Assembly (NCBI GenBank): GCA_027600665.1
Contig: JADGJL010000895.1
Span: 1-12,309, forward strand
DNA: 12,309 nt
From: Irineochytrium annulatum
Lineage: Eukaryota; Chytridiomycota; Chytridiomycetes; Chytridiales; Chytridiaceae
Direction of reading: 5' to 3'
Part shown: positions 1 through 8,363 of the stretch, piece after piece
How the letters are laid out: every line of letters begins with the position of its first letter
Position numbering within the stretch: position 1 is the first letter of the stretch
Notes under the pieces: generated by a model
What the model was told of the DNA's origin: nothing
Seen by the model: only the letters and a program-made list of their open reading frames with translations
The model's database searches: none
Translations under genes and position numbers: made by a program

Positions 1-1564
1 GGGGGAACGTTTGTGGGGTCGAAGACCGAAACGGCGGGCTGGTCGACGGGCTCGAGGCAGGCCATGGGGAGGTAGCCGAACATGTTGGATGTTTGGTTCG
101 TGCCGCGGGCCCAGCCGTCGCTGAGAGAAAGGGCGGGAGAGTTAGAACGACAAGCATCCAATGAGAATGGATGGGAAAAAACGTACTTGTAGATTGTCTC
201 CAAAATGACCATCTCCCCCGGCTGCAGGAGAACCTCGTCCTCCATCTGTGGGTTGTACGCCGTGATGACCGTCCAGACAGCGCTAAACGTCGCATCGGTC
301 AAATGCGTCGATGGAGGGATGGAGTTAACAACCGACGCGGCCGTCGACGACCCCATGTGCTGCATCTGGGCGCTCCCGTTGCTGCCATTCGGGTGGAGGT
401 GCGAGTTCGAAATGCTGCTCTGGGCGCTGTTGTTGAGCGTGTTCGGGCTGTGCTGCCCGTTGCCCCCAGCGACGCTGAGCAAGTGCGCCCCGGACCTGTT
501 GTCCATGGTGCTCGGCATCGTTGACGACTCCCTCAAGCTCTCCTCGATGCGGTCTATCCTGGCCTTTGACGTGGCGTTCGTGATGGCCAGCTGGCGCTTA
601 TGCTTCCTCTGGATGACGTAGACGACCGCCACGACAACGGCGAGCACGAGGGCCAGGATGACGCCCGTGATAGCTCCCAGCGTCGCCGGCGTGATGGTGG
701 CCGAGTTTGTCGACGACGTAGCCGCAGCGGCGGCCGGGGTCGACGAGGTGGTAGGGATCGCGACGACTGGCGCGTTGGGGACGAAGGAGCAGCACGAGTC
801 CGCGTTCTGCTTGCAATACGTCTGGGCGTCCGCAACGTTCGCGAAGCCGCACGTCCTGGACTCGAACGCGTTCCCCGGGAAGCATTTCCCCGTGGCGAAG
901 TTTGGATCGTACTTCGCGCTGTTCAGGTACGTGCAGGCGCCGCTGGCCTGCCTCTCAAAGTCGGCGAAGTCTCCTGAACAGCCGGCGGCCGGATCGTTGA
1001 TCGCCGCGATGATGGAGCTCACGTAGGCGTTGCAGACGCTGGGGCACACGACCCCGGGTTTAACGGCAAGGGCAAAGTTTTGGTCACAGGAGAGCGTCAC
1101 ATTCCGAGTGTCCAGCGGGCCGACAGAGATAAACGTTACCGCTTCGGCACACGCCATCGACTCGGCATACCGCAGCTTAACAGTCGTAGGCTAATAATGC
1201 ATGAGTTGGCACATCGAAGTCAAGGCTGCTCACATTAAAGGCTTTGCAATTACTTGCGAACTCGAGATACAGAAAGCCGGTCGCCAGTAAGGTGCTGTTG
1301 ATCCAAGTATCCAATCCTTTAGCATCAGTGATTAACGCGGCACCGGGGTATCTTAGGCCCAATTCTTGGACGTTGAGGTAATTCGACGCGTACATGTCGC
1401 AGCTGCAACGGATTCCTTCAGCACGGATTTTGAATAACACGTTCCTCCCACCTTTGAGACCCGGTCAGAGGAATGCAGTTCGACGCCGCGTGCGCCGGTA
1501 AGATCCATGACGACGCCGAAAGGGCGGCAACGAGGCCAATGAAGGATCGTGTCGGTGCCAACAT
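1..1564 (-). CDS. Secreted-type single-pass membrane protein with Cys-rich ectodomain and C-terminal SH3 domain (3' end outside window)
   Basis: Proposed exons on the minus strand: 1564–1452, 1402–1234, 1175–187 and 120 to beyond 1. The introns (49, 58 and 66 bp) start GTGGGA, GTGAGC and GTACGT, end in AG, and all keep frame. The start has A at -3 and opens a signal peptide (residues 1–27; MLAPTRSFIGLVAALSASSW, then a cleavage site near AHAAS). Residues about 28–240 form an ectodomain with about 14 cysteines, ending in a TCGF…YC…SCC segment. A Thr/Ser/Ala stalk leads to one membrane helix at about 260–282, followed by basic QRKHKRQ. A Ser/Asn-rich cytoplasmic linker precedes an SH3 domain at about 397–448: ITAYNP replaces ALYDY, acidic EDEV follows, then W427, G439 and P442. 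Likely role (inference): surface sensor recruiting proline-rich partners, as in Sho1-like fungal proteins, though Sho1 has four membrane helices. At least 463 residues. The small exons are less certain than exon 3. Confidence 0.8.
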
Positions 1565-1753
1565 GCTGATGAAGTCTTCAAAGGTATTCCACAACGATTA
1601 GACGACGAGGCGCGCCGCAGATAAGAAGGGAGTTTGCAGGTAGAAATGAAGATCTTCGTTCCACAGTATCTGTCGCCTCCATTCCATGTCGGAACCCGCA
1701 CCGCCCCACCCCACCAAACCGTAGTAAGCTCATCTGCTTCGACTTGCCCAACC

Positions 1754-1783
1754 CCCTCCTCTCGAGCACCCTCCTCTCGAGCA
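1754..1783. repeat. Perfect 15-bp tandem duplication (2 copies)
   Basis: The unit CCCTCCTCTCGAGCA occurs twice in direct succession, at 1754–1768 and 1769–1783, in the intergenic region upstream of the minus-strand SH3 gene. Each copy contains an XhoI-like palindrome (CTCGAG) and a CT-rich stretch. It could be a recent slippage duplication or a doubled factor-binding site; nothing in the sequence decides between these. Confidence 0.9.
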
Positions 1784-2090
1784 TCCATCCGACAGGTCAT
1801 CCCGTGCCATGATATTGCAAGTCCCAGACGATGGCATCAGAGGGCCATGACATGGCGACCCGCTTCCTGCCCTGCTTCCACTCGGATTCCCACCGGAATC
1901 CCAGGCTGGGCAGATCGCTCCTCGCACCTTTTCTTTTATATGGGCTGCCTGCCTGACGATGGCGGGAGAGTTGAAGGGCCGTCACAGCCGTGGCCAGGAA
2001 CGGGGAAGAGGAATGGCAAAGTACTAACGCAGAAAAGCACGGACCCAACCTTGCGTAACGTGAAGGCGAAGCCCAGTGCGAGTCATTCGC

Positions 2091-2132
2091 AACATATCAA
2101 CATATCAATACTGCTGACACTGACACTGACAC
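2091..2132. repeat. Short tandem repeats: AACATATC x2 and TGACAC x3
   Basis: AACATATC is repeated head to tail at 2091–2106, and TGACAC is repeated three times at 2115–2132. Both are perfect simple repeats in the intergenic region, 140–180 bp upstream of the tentative F-box/LRR start. They are most likely microsatellite-type sequence. Confidence 0.85.
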
Positions 2133-2270
2133 TACTGCGCGTACATTGCTATGCGGCATTGGTCGCATCTCTCTCGAACCTGCAGTCGGTGTCGGTGTTC
2201 GTATGCGTGGCGTGCTCATATTAGTATTGGTAATTAGCAATATGCCAATGTCGGACTTTCTCAGCGAGGG

Positions 2271-3839
2271 ATGACCACCACCTTGCCACCCACGTCGCAG
2301 TCTGCTGCCGCCTTGGCCCTCTCCGTCTGCGTGCTGCGATCACGCTCCTTACCGGTCGCTGACTCGCTGGAGGAGGGGCCGCGGAGCTCGCTGTCGAGAA
2401 GAAGAACCAACTCCGATCGGAATGACAGGCCCAGGGGTCCGAGGCTGCTGGAACGAACCGATCTGCTGGAGGTGGCCAAGTGTTCAAGGTAAGCTTCTCC
2501 TGATCTCCTGTGCTGGTCTCGCACTTGGACTTGGGGATACTTCCAATTTCAGTTCACCAGGCGATGTTCTCTCACCAACCTCACAATGCACATGCACACA
2601 GGTTTCTAATGGAGGCCTCTCTGCCAGGAGTTTACGCCTGTCCAAAGTTTGGCAACAGGAATTTCTCGCCCTTGCGTTCGTACTCCCTGTTCCTCTCGTC
2701 CATATCCGGCGGCAATGGTTTTGCTATGTTTGTGACCCGCTTAGACCTGCGGGCCGTGGAGGAGAGCCTGTACGAGTCGCTGGACGATAGCTGGCTGGCA
2801 ATCATCTTGCGGAAATGTTCTAAGCTGGAATACCTTACCCTCAGGTTTGTCTTTGGCGAAACTCGGTTTCTATGGAACGTCGTGATTGATATATGACGCG
2901 TTCGACAGCGGATGCTCGTTCCTGACCGACCGGAGCGTCAACCGTATCCACTCTCCGCCTCCGAATCCCGACCTGGGGCCGTTCACGACCCACGCATCCC
3001 TCCGCCACCTCGACCTATCCCACACGGACATCTCCCCAAACTCTCTCATCATGATTCTCCGCTCTACGCCAACGGTCCGTTCTCTCGACCTCTCGCGCTC
3101 GCGTTCTTTGAACGACGCGTCCCTGATCGCCGCGTCCGAGCTCCTTGTCGACCTCGAGGAGCTCCGCCTCGACTCCCCGCCGACCTCCGTCACCCCCAAA
3201 CTCCTCTCGTCCCTCGTATTTCCGAACCTGAAAAGCCTTTCTATCTCAGACTGCCCCTCGGCAACGGACGACGTCGTCTCGAGATTAGTAACCACGGAAC
3301 GTCACCGCCACCTTGCCTCCTTGTCCTTGACTACCTGCCCAGTCACGCGCCTCTCCCTCGTATCCATCTCCACCATCCCGGCCACCCCGCCGCTCACGCA
3401 CCTCTCCCTCCGCCGCCCGCCCCGCCGCCTCCCGTCCATCCCCGACCTCTCGTCCCTCTTCGCCGCCCTGGCGCCCACGCTCCGACACCTCGCGATCCCG
3501 TACCCGACCTTCATCGCGCCCCACCACCAGCTGAAGTTCGAGCTCGCGCCGGCGTTCCGGCTCCTCGCCGGTAACCTGGAGACCCTGACCCTCGGCTCGC
3601 TCGACGACCGGGCGCCCCATCACGTCATCCGGTCCATCGCGGCCGAGTGGGTACCGAGCCTGAGGGGGGTCAGGCTCATCAGGGACGGGTATGAGAGCGA
3701 CTGGAACAAAGGGTTCTACGCCAACGTGGAGAAGGGCGCGCTGAGCGTCGATGAGAAGTTTGTGGAGGGGTTCAATGCGGTCTATGGGCAGAGGTGTTGG
3801 ATGACATTGGAGCTGGAGGAGGAGGCAGGCGGTTTATAA
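2271..3839 (+). CDS. F-box-like leucine-rich-repeat protein
   Basis: Model: 2271–2488, 2602–2844 and 2909–3839, giving 463 residues. The introns are 113 bp (GTAAGC…CACACAG) and 64 bp (GTTTGT…CGACAG), both phase 2. The second join creates a textbook repeat, LTLSGCSFLTDRSV, which strongly supports it. Residues 59–75 (LLERTDLLEVAKCSRRF) resemble the second half of an F-box, followed by a segment typical of fungal F-box proteins ending in VTRLDLR. About eleven LRRs follow, e.g. LEYLTL, LRHLDLS, VRSLDLS, LEELRLD, LKSLSISDC, LASLSL, LTHLSL, LETLTL. By family knowledge such proteins act as substrate adaptors of SCF ubiquitin ligases; the substrate is unknown. Oddity: residues 1–58 do not show the expected LPxEIL first half of the F-box, so the true start or an upstream exon may be missed. 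Exons 2–3 are confident; exon 1 is tentative. Confidence 0.75.
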
Positions 3840-3900
3840 GGCGAGTGGCCTAGATGTGTCCCCATCTCAAGGAGGAAGAAGATGGTGTGCTGCTACTGCC

Positions 3901-3945
3901 TCTTTTGTTTTTGTTTTTTGTTTTTTGTTTTTCCTTTTTATTTTC
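3901..3945 (+). repeat. T-rich tract with TTTTTTG units in 3' flank
   Basis: Runs of 4–6 T separated by single G, then C or A, begin about 60 bp after the LRR stop codon. Such U-rich tracts are common in fungal 3' untranslated regions and could serve as poly(A)/termination signals. That role is an inference from position; the reverse strand gives an A-rich tract with no other meaning I can see. Confidence 0.6.
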
Positions 3946-4319
3946 TGTCGCAACCGATAAATATTGCAACATTCGACTCTTTTAGCCCACCGGTTGGGTG
4001 CTGACATGACGAGCTGGTACTTCCTGAATTTTAGCTGTGAACAATGCATTATTGCCTTCTACTTTTCGACATAATTTCGTGCATACAAATAGGCTGCGTA
4101 ACTGCATGGGTGAAGGCCATGCCTCACTCGCTATGGACGCGTTGCATTCCATCACGGTCGACAGGTGAACCGATAGAAATCATTTAGATTTTATTCAAGA
4201 ATCTTTCGTCCTGAAGTTGAAAGAATTATGTGGGGATGACACTGAGTTTGTGCGGACGAGTTAATTGAATTGACAACGGGTGTGCAGTCGCAGATTGGTT
4301 TCTTGGCGGTCGAGTTGAA

Positions 4320-4345
4320 ACCGTCGAAACGTGACGGTCGAAACG
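4320..4345. promoter_or_regulatory. Overlapping inverted and direct repeat upstream of Met-rich gene
   Basis: ACCGTC (4320–4325) and GACGGT (4333–4338) form a perfect 6-bp inverted repeat with a 7-bp spacer. GTCGAAACG occurs at 4323–4331 and again at 4337–4345. The element lies about 110 bp before the start codon at 4456, where fungal upstream activating sites are often found. I cannot name the factor. It could be chance in CG-rich DNA. Confidence 0.35.
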
Positions 4346-4455
4346 CCGGCCGACATCAAGACTGTATTCAGGTCGCGTACACCCAAACTCGCTTTCTTCC
4401 TCTACATTCAGGCATCCCATCCCCACCACCAGCTCCCAACACCCTACGCCCGACG

Positions 4456-5377
4456 ATGCCGTCCTCCCGCTTCCTGACCAAGGCCCTGGCCCTCATCGTG
4501 TCCGCGACAGCGGCATGCGCGCAGGATGCGATGATGGCCATGTATGGCACGCCGATGGACATCGCGGCGCCGACCACGCTCATGTTCAACGACGGCCTGG
4601 TTATCAACTGGATGGACACGGCCCCTACCACCCTGGTACGTCCTTCCACTCGCATTGCCGCCCGCCCGTATGATTCGGCTAACCGCCCGTGTATCTCTTT
4701 CCTAGATGGTCATGGAGCAGAACCCGCCATCAGCCATGGCCCCCGCCAGCATGGCCTTCATCTCGCCAAGCTCCTACGTCATGTCCTCCACGAACGCCAT
4801 GCCGGCCAACCCGCCAACGGTCAACTTCAATTTCGGCGCCCTCCCCACCGGTGCGGACCCGGCCACCATCAACGTCGTCAAGCTCGCCGCCGGGCAGTGG
4901 ATGGCGCCCGACCCGGCCACCGGCATCAACGGCGAGTACGCCATCATGATCTCGACCAACGGCATGTCGCCCGCGGACATCCAGGCGCTCAACATGGCCG
5001 CGATGGAGACCGGCGGGGGCATCATGGCCGCCGGCGCCGTCGGCGGTGACCCCGCCACGGCGGACCCGATGGCCGCGGGAGAGATGATGACGGCCAACGG
5101 CGCCGCGGGCACGGGCGGCGCGACGATGATGCCGATGCCGGGCATGACGGCCACCGTCATGCCCGTCCCCGGGACGATGGGCGGCGGGATGATGAAGACG
5201 AGCGCCGGCGGCATGGGCATGAACGGTATGGGCGGGATGATGATGCCGACGACGATGGCGGCCGGCAACGCGGCCGCCACCATGGGGATCAAGAACGCGG
5301 CCGGCCGCGTTGGCGCGGGTTGCGGCGCGTCCGTCGTGGCCGTCGCGGCCGCGGTGATGCTGTCGATCTTGGCGTGA
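4456..5377 (+). CDS. Secreted, probably GPI-anchored, methionine-rich protein
   Basis: Two exons, 4456–4635 and 4706–5377, encode 283 residues. The 70-bp intron begins GTACGT, ends CCTAG, has a consensus GCTAAC branch site near 4677–4682, and is phase 0. The start has A at -3. Residues 1–22 form a signal peptide (basic, then LALIVSATA, cleavage near ACA–QD). The mature chain is dominated by Met, Gly, Ala, Pro and Thr: about 37 Met in roughly 240 residues by hand count, with clusters such as MMAM, MMPMPGM, GMGMNGMGGMMM. It has no His, and no Cys outside the signal and tail. The C-terminus (GRVGAGCGASVVAVAAAVML) is Gly/Ala-rich followed by a hydrophobic end at the stop, as in GPI-attachment signals. 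Likely location: outer membrane leaflet or cell wall. Met clusters of the MxM/MxxM type bind Cu(I) in Ctr1-family proteins, so copper binding is a reasonable guess only. No known family recognised. Confidence 0.82.
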
Positions 5378-5923
5378 TTCTACTTTTTTTCGGTTTCTAT
5401 TTTCTTCACCCCCCCCAGCTCGGCTCTCCTTTTGTACGATACCATGGTCGGTTCAACTCGTCGATGCCTTTTTTTTTGATTCATTTGTTTCTGTGTTTGT
5501 GGTCTTTTTTTGTCGCATTTGGGCGGGACCCACCGAATACTACGCACATTGTTACTACGTATCTTTCTTTCCCTTGACTCTCTTTACCGTTTAGCATTTT
5601 TTTGGTTTCCGTTTTTGCTCACTTCGCTTACTCTGCCATCTCCTGTACTTCGTTCCTTGTAAAAACTTCCATCACAACAAGCTGCAAGCAATCATACATC
5701 AATCCTTTACCGATTCTACTTTCTCGCGAAGTCAAACGATGGACATTGAAAGCAATGGACAATACATTTCTTCCAACCTATTTCATCACCGCCCTTCTAT
5801 GCAGACTTAGGGATGGTGGAACAGAGAACGGTCTAAAAGTTGTGCAGGCGTCCAAGCCACCTTTTATAAACGTCTGTCTGTCTTGTTTTTGTCTGCTTCG
5901 ACTCCTTCACCATCGTTCCCATC
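5378..5923. other. Intergenic region, T-rich 3' flank and promoter of the pseudokinase gene
   Basis: No supported gene. The first half is T-rich with homopolymers (runs of 7–9 T) and an 8-bp C run at 5409–5416, typical of a 3' untranslated region. The frame open at 5602–6024 changes composition across the region, overlaps the real first exon out of frame and has no protein features. A TATA-like element lies near the downstream end. Confidence 0.5.
5865..5870 (+). promoter_or_regulatory. TATA-like element (TATAAA) of the pseudokinase gene
   Basis: A perfect TATAAA lies 54 bp before the start codon at 5924, within CCTTTTATAAACG. The spacing implies a very short 5' leader if it is used. A transcription start near 5895–5905 would fit the pyrimidine-rich sequence there. 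Confidence 0.45.
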
Positions 5924-8363
5924 ATGCTGTTGGTCACCCTGTACACGCTACTGACCAACCTGACGCCGCTACTGGACGCCTTCCGCATCGCCTTCGAAGC
6001 GTTGGAACAAAAGAAGGTCAATGAGAAGTCCCTTGTGCTGCTCAAGGTGCGTTCGGCTTCCACTGGTTGTGATATGGTATGATGTTGGATCACCTGACCC
6101 CATGTGCCAACAGGATCGGGTTGAGATCCTGGAAAGGGCCGTCAACCAAATTGCCGCAGAGTCCACAGCCATCCAGCATGTCTTCCACGCGTTCCAGTGC
6201 CTGGTGGGAAGGTTCGAGGCCGCCATCCAGTCGGCCATCGGCCTCGTGGACCAGCAGCAGTACTGCTTTAGCCTTGCCAGGGCCTGGAACTGGCAAAAAC
6301 ACGCGCAGGAGCTCGCGCTGTGCTATCGTGAGCTGGATGTATGCATGCCACCACATTTGATGATCAGGATCGCTTCTATTTCGTAACTCATTGGCGTGCT
6401 TGCGCAGGGGTGCATACAAGATTTGACTATGATACTCAGTATGAAGTCGTTCGCCAACAATAAGCAGTCGGTTGACATCGCGAGCGTTACGGAAATGATG
6501 GCGAAGAACCTCGACCTCAACTTCGCCGATGCGCTGGCCGCCGACAGGGCGTATTACGAGATGCACTACCGGGACCTTATTAAGCGGACGGAGGTGCAGG
6601 CGACGAAGAACGCTGCCTTCTTCCAAAATGCGAACGCGAAGCTCGATGGCATCCGCGGCGACTTGCACGCCGTGGGCGGGCAGGTTGACCGGTTGGGTAA
6701 CCGCATCAATGCCGTCGATCAGCAGCTCGGACAGATGGACGGACGGCTCGGCAGGATCGACAATGGCGTCAACGAGCTCAACAACAAGATGGACGGCCTT
6801 GCGGTTAAAGTTGCGAACGGGATTAACGACCTTCACGGCCACATGGACCACCTCGACAGGAATCAGGAGGCCGAGGCAGACAGGACGCGGAAGGAGCTCC
6901 ACGAATTAATGAAGGCCTTAAATCAGGCGAAGATGCTGCCAAGTCTTAAGACAATCGACCGGGAGCAGGTCGCGGGCCAGTTGAAGCTCGTCTGCTCAAC
7001 GTCGCGGCATAACATCTACCACGTCACGATGAAACGGAACAACACCGACGTCCGGTGCATCTTTAAGGCGATCAAGCCTGGCGCAGCGCAAGTGATCTGG
7101 CACCAGGATCTCGCTCGCAGTGAGGCTGAGAGGCTCGCCCTTTTGAAGTTGGCCTCCTCGCCTTACTTCCCAAATATCATCGGGAGCTTCCACTACGACG
7201 ACGAGACAACCGGCTTCATAACCGAAGCCGTCTGGTTCCATTCTGCGGACGAGCGGGCCATGACTCTCCGCGAATACCTGCAGGCCCACATCGTCGAGTG
7301 GTCCGGCCGCATCAGGTTCATGCGCCAGATCGTGTCCGCGGTCAAGTTCATGCACTCAAAGTCGATCGTCCACGGCGGCTTGACTACGCAAGAGATCCTT
7401 GTGAGCAGGGACACGAGGATGAGCGGCGATTTTCATTCTATCAAGATCATCGACTTGGATAGAGCTTTTCACGTTGGGGGCCAAAGCGCCATCATGGCCG
7501 ATATGAGTTTCGATAAGGACGACCATCCCTTCGTCGCGCCGGAACTCTTCTCCAGCTATCGGCCCGTGGTCACGTTCGCCTCCGATATCTTTGCCGTAGG
7601 CACGATTCTCTGGGAGCTCGCCTGCAACTCCATCCCATTCGAGCACATCCCCCCCGAGAAGTCCATTAAGGACCTCATCGTTAACGGTGTGCGCGAGCAG
7701 ATTCCCCGCAACGGCTTGAGTGCTTGCCCACTCGACGTGGGGGACGGTATTGCAAAGTGCTGGGAGCACGCGCCGAGCGCCAGGCCAACGACCGAGATGC
7801 TTGAGGACCAGCTCCTTGGCGTCTACCGCGCGAACCTAGCGTTGACGCCGCGCGTCGACTCCGTTTTTCTCGCCAAGATGGCGGCTGAGCCAAAGGAAGA
7901 GGTCCGGGTGCTGGCATGGCGAAAGTTGTACCTCAGGGCCCGGATGGGGATGTCGGAGGACGACCTCCGGTGCGTCCGGGACGTGGCGGATCTGCTGAGG
8001 CACCCGCAATTCCCGCCGTCGTACGGGAGGACGAGGCAGCAGAGGGAAGATGAGGCCGTCAGGCTGCTCATGATCGCGGTGGATCAGTACAACGACGGCG
8101 GGGCGGCGGAATACCTCGCTTTGAAGTTCTACGAGGAGAACAAGGCGATGAAGGATCAATGGATGACGAAAGCGAAGGACTTGTCGCACCCGAACGCGAC
8201 GCTAGCATGGGCTAAGGTCGCGCAGGAGAAGAAGGAGATCTCAAAGGAGGAATACATCGCGATTGGCAATAGAATGAAGGAGGTCAATGATGTCAAGTCG
8301 CTCTTGATAAGCAAGAAGCTGGCGTCGAGGCGTTCCGAAGCGAAAAAAAACATCAGTCCGTGA
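5924..8363 (+). CDS. MLKL/HeLo-like helical-bundle pseudokinase with coiled coil and Sel1-like tail
   Basis: Exons 5924–6046, 6114–6338 and 6408–8363 (767 residues). The introns (67 and 69 bp; GTGCGT…ACAG and GTATGC…GCAG) are both phase 0. Start has A at -3. Residues 1–140 are helical and match the MLKL N-terminal/HeLo-like four-helix bundle pattern: a hydrophobic first helix, then LKDRVEILERAV, and RELDGCIQDLTMIL closing the bundle. Residues about 172–287 are a heptad coiled coil (VDRLGNRINAVDQQLGQMDG). Residues about 293–588 are a protein-kinase fold with the VAIK Lys (K339), αC Glu (E357), APE (493–495), SDIFAVG and ARPT. There is no glycine-rich loop, HRD is HGG (438–440), the catalytic-loop Asn is Glu (E445), and DFG is DLD (465–467). 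It should therefore lack phosphotransfer activity. Residues 589–767 are helical, with weak Sel1-like periodicity. Likely role (inference): membrane-acting regulated-death or defence effector, with the pseudokinase as a switch. No upstream activator is seen nearby. Confidence 0.9.

Larger units (their letters stand above)
1565..2270. other. Intergenic region between divergent genes (candidate bidirectional promoter)
   Basis: No supported gene lies here. The only long plus-strand reading frame (about 1634–2224) starts at a non-ATG codon and has no recognisable protein features. The region separates the minus-strand SH3 membrane protein from the plus-strand F-box/LRR gene, so it should carry both promoters. 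A TATAAAAG string on the minus strand (around 1935–1943) is a weak TATA candidate, but it lies some 370 bp from the minus-strand start codon. Three short tandem repeats are listed separately. Confidence 0.5.
3840..4455. other. Intergenic region, F-box/LRR 3' flank and Met-rich gene promoter
   Basis: I see no gene here. The first part is the 3' flank of the LRR gene with a strong T-rich tract (3901–3945, TTTTTTG-like units). The last about 150 bp should be the promoter and 5' leader of the Met-rich gene and contain the repeat pair listed separately. No clear TATA box stands out, and no tRNA-like structure was seen. Confidence 0.5.

Noticed and set aside
1634..2224. 196-residue plus-strand open frame in the divergent intergenic region
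   Set aside because: It starts at a non-ATG codon, composition shifts along its length, it includes simple repeats (TGACAC, AACATATC), and no signal, domain or codon bias supports it.
2870..3623. Minus-strand and second-frame plus open frames over the LRR region (2870–3295, 3285–3623, 2912–3574)
   Set aside because: Low-complexity Arg/Pro/Glu translations are shadows of the strongly repeated LRR coding frame.
4456..4600. Copper-dependent LPMO-like (Bim1/X325) identity for the Met-rich protein
   Set aside because: Those proteins need an N-terminal His after signal cleavage and other His/Asp ligands; here the mature N-terminus is Gln-Asp and no His is present.
4456..4720. Reading through the intron in the Met-rich gene (continuous frame to 5049)
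   Set aside because: The unspliced frame becomes Arg/His/Pro low complexity and loses the GPI tail. The 70-bp intron has donor, CTAAC branch and acceptor, and is phase 0.
4774..5292. 172-residue minus-strand open frame opposite the Met-rich gene
   Set aside because: It is a by-product of the repetitive Met/Gly/Ala codons on the other strand. The plus strand has a signal peptide, a consensus intron and a GPI tail, while the minus frame is Ile/Pro/Ala low complexity.
6090..6902. 270-residue minus-strand open frame opposite the pseudokinase N-terminus
   Set aside because: It runs across two introns and the coiled-coil exon of the plus-strand gene, and mirrors its G+C-rich codon positions. No domain is visible in it.
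6960..7820. Calling the kinase domain an active Ser/Thr or Tyr kinase
   Set aside because: The HRD Asp, the catalytic-loop Asn and the Gly-rich loop are all missing, and DFG is DLD. Only ATP-site Lys and structural motifs remain.
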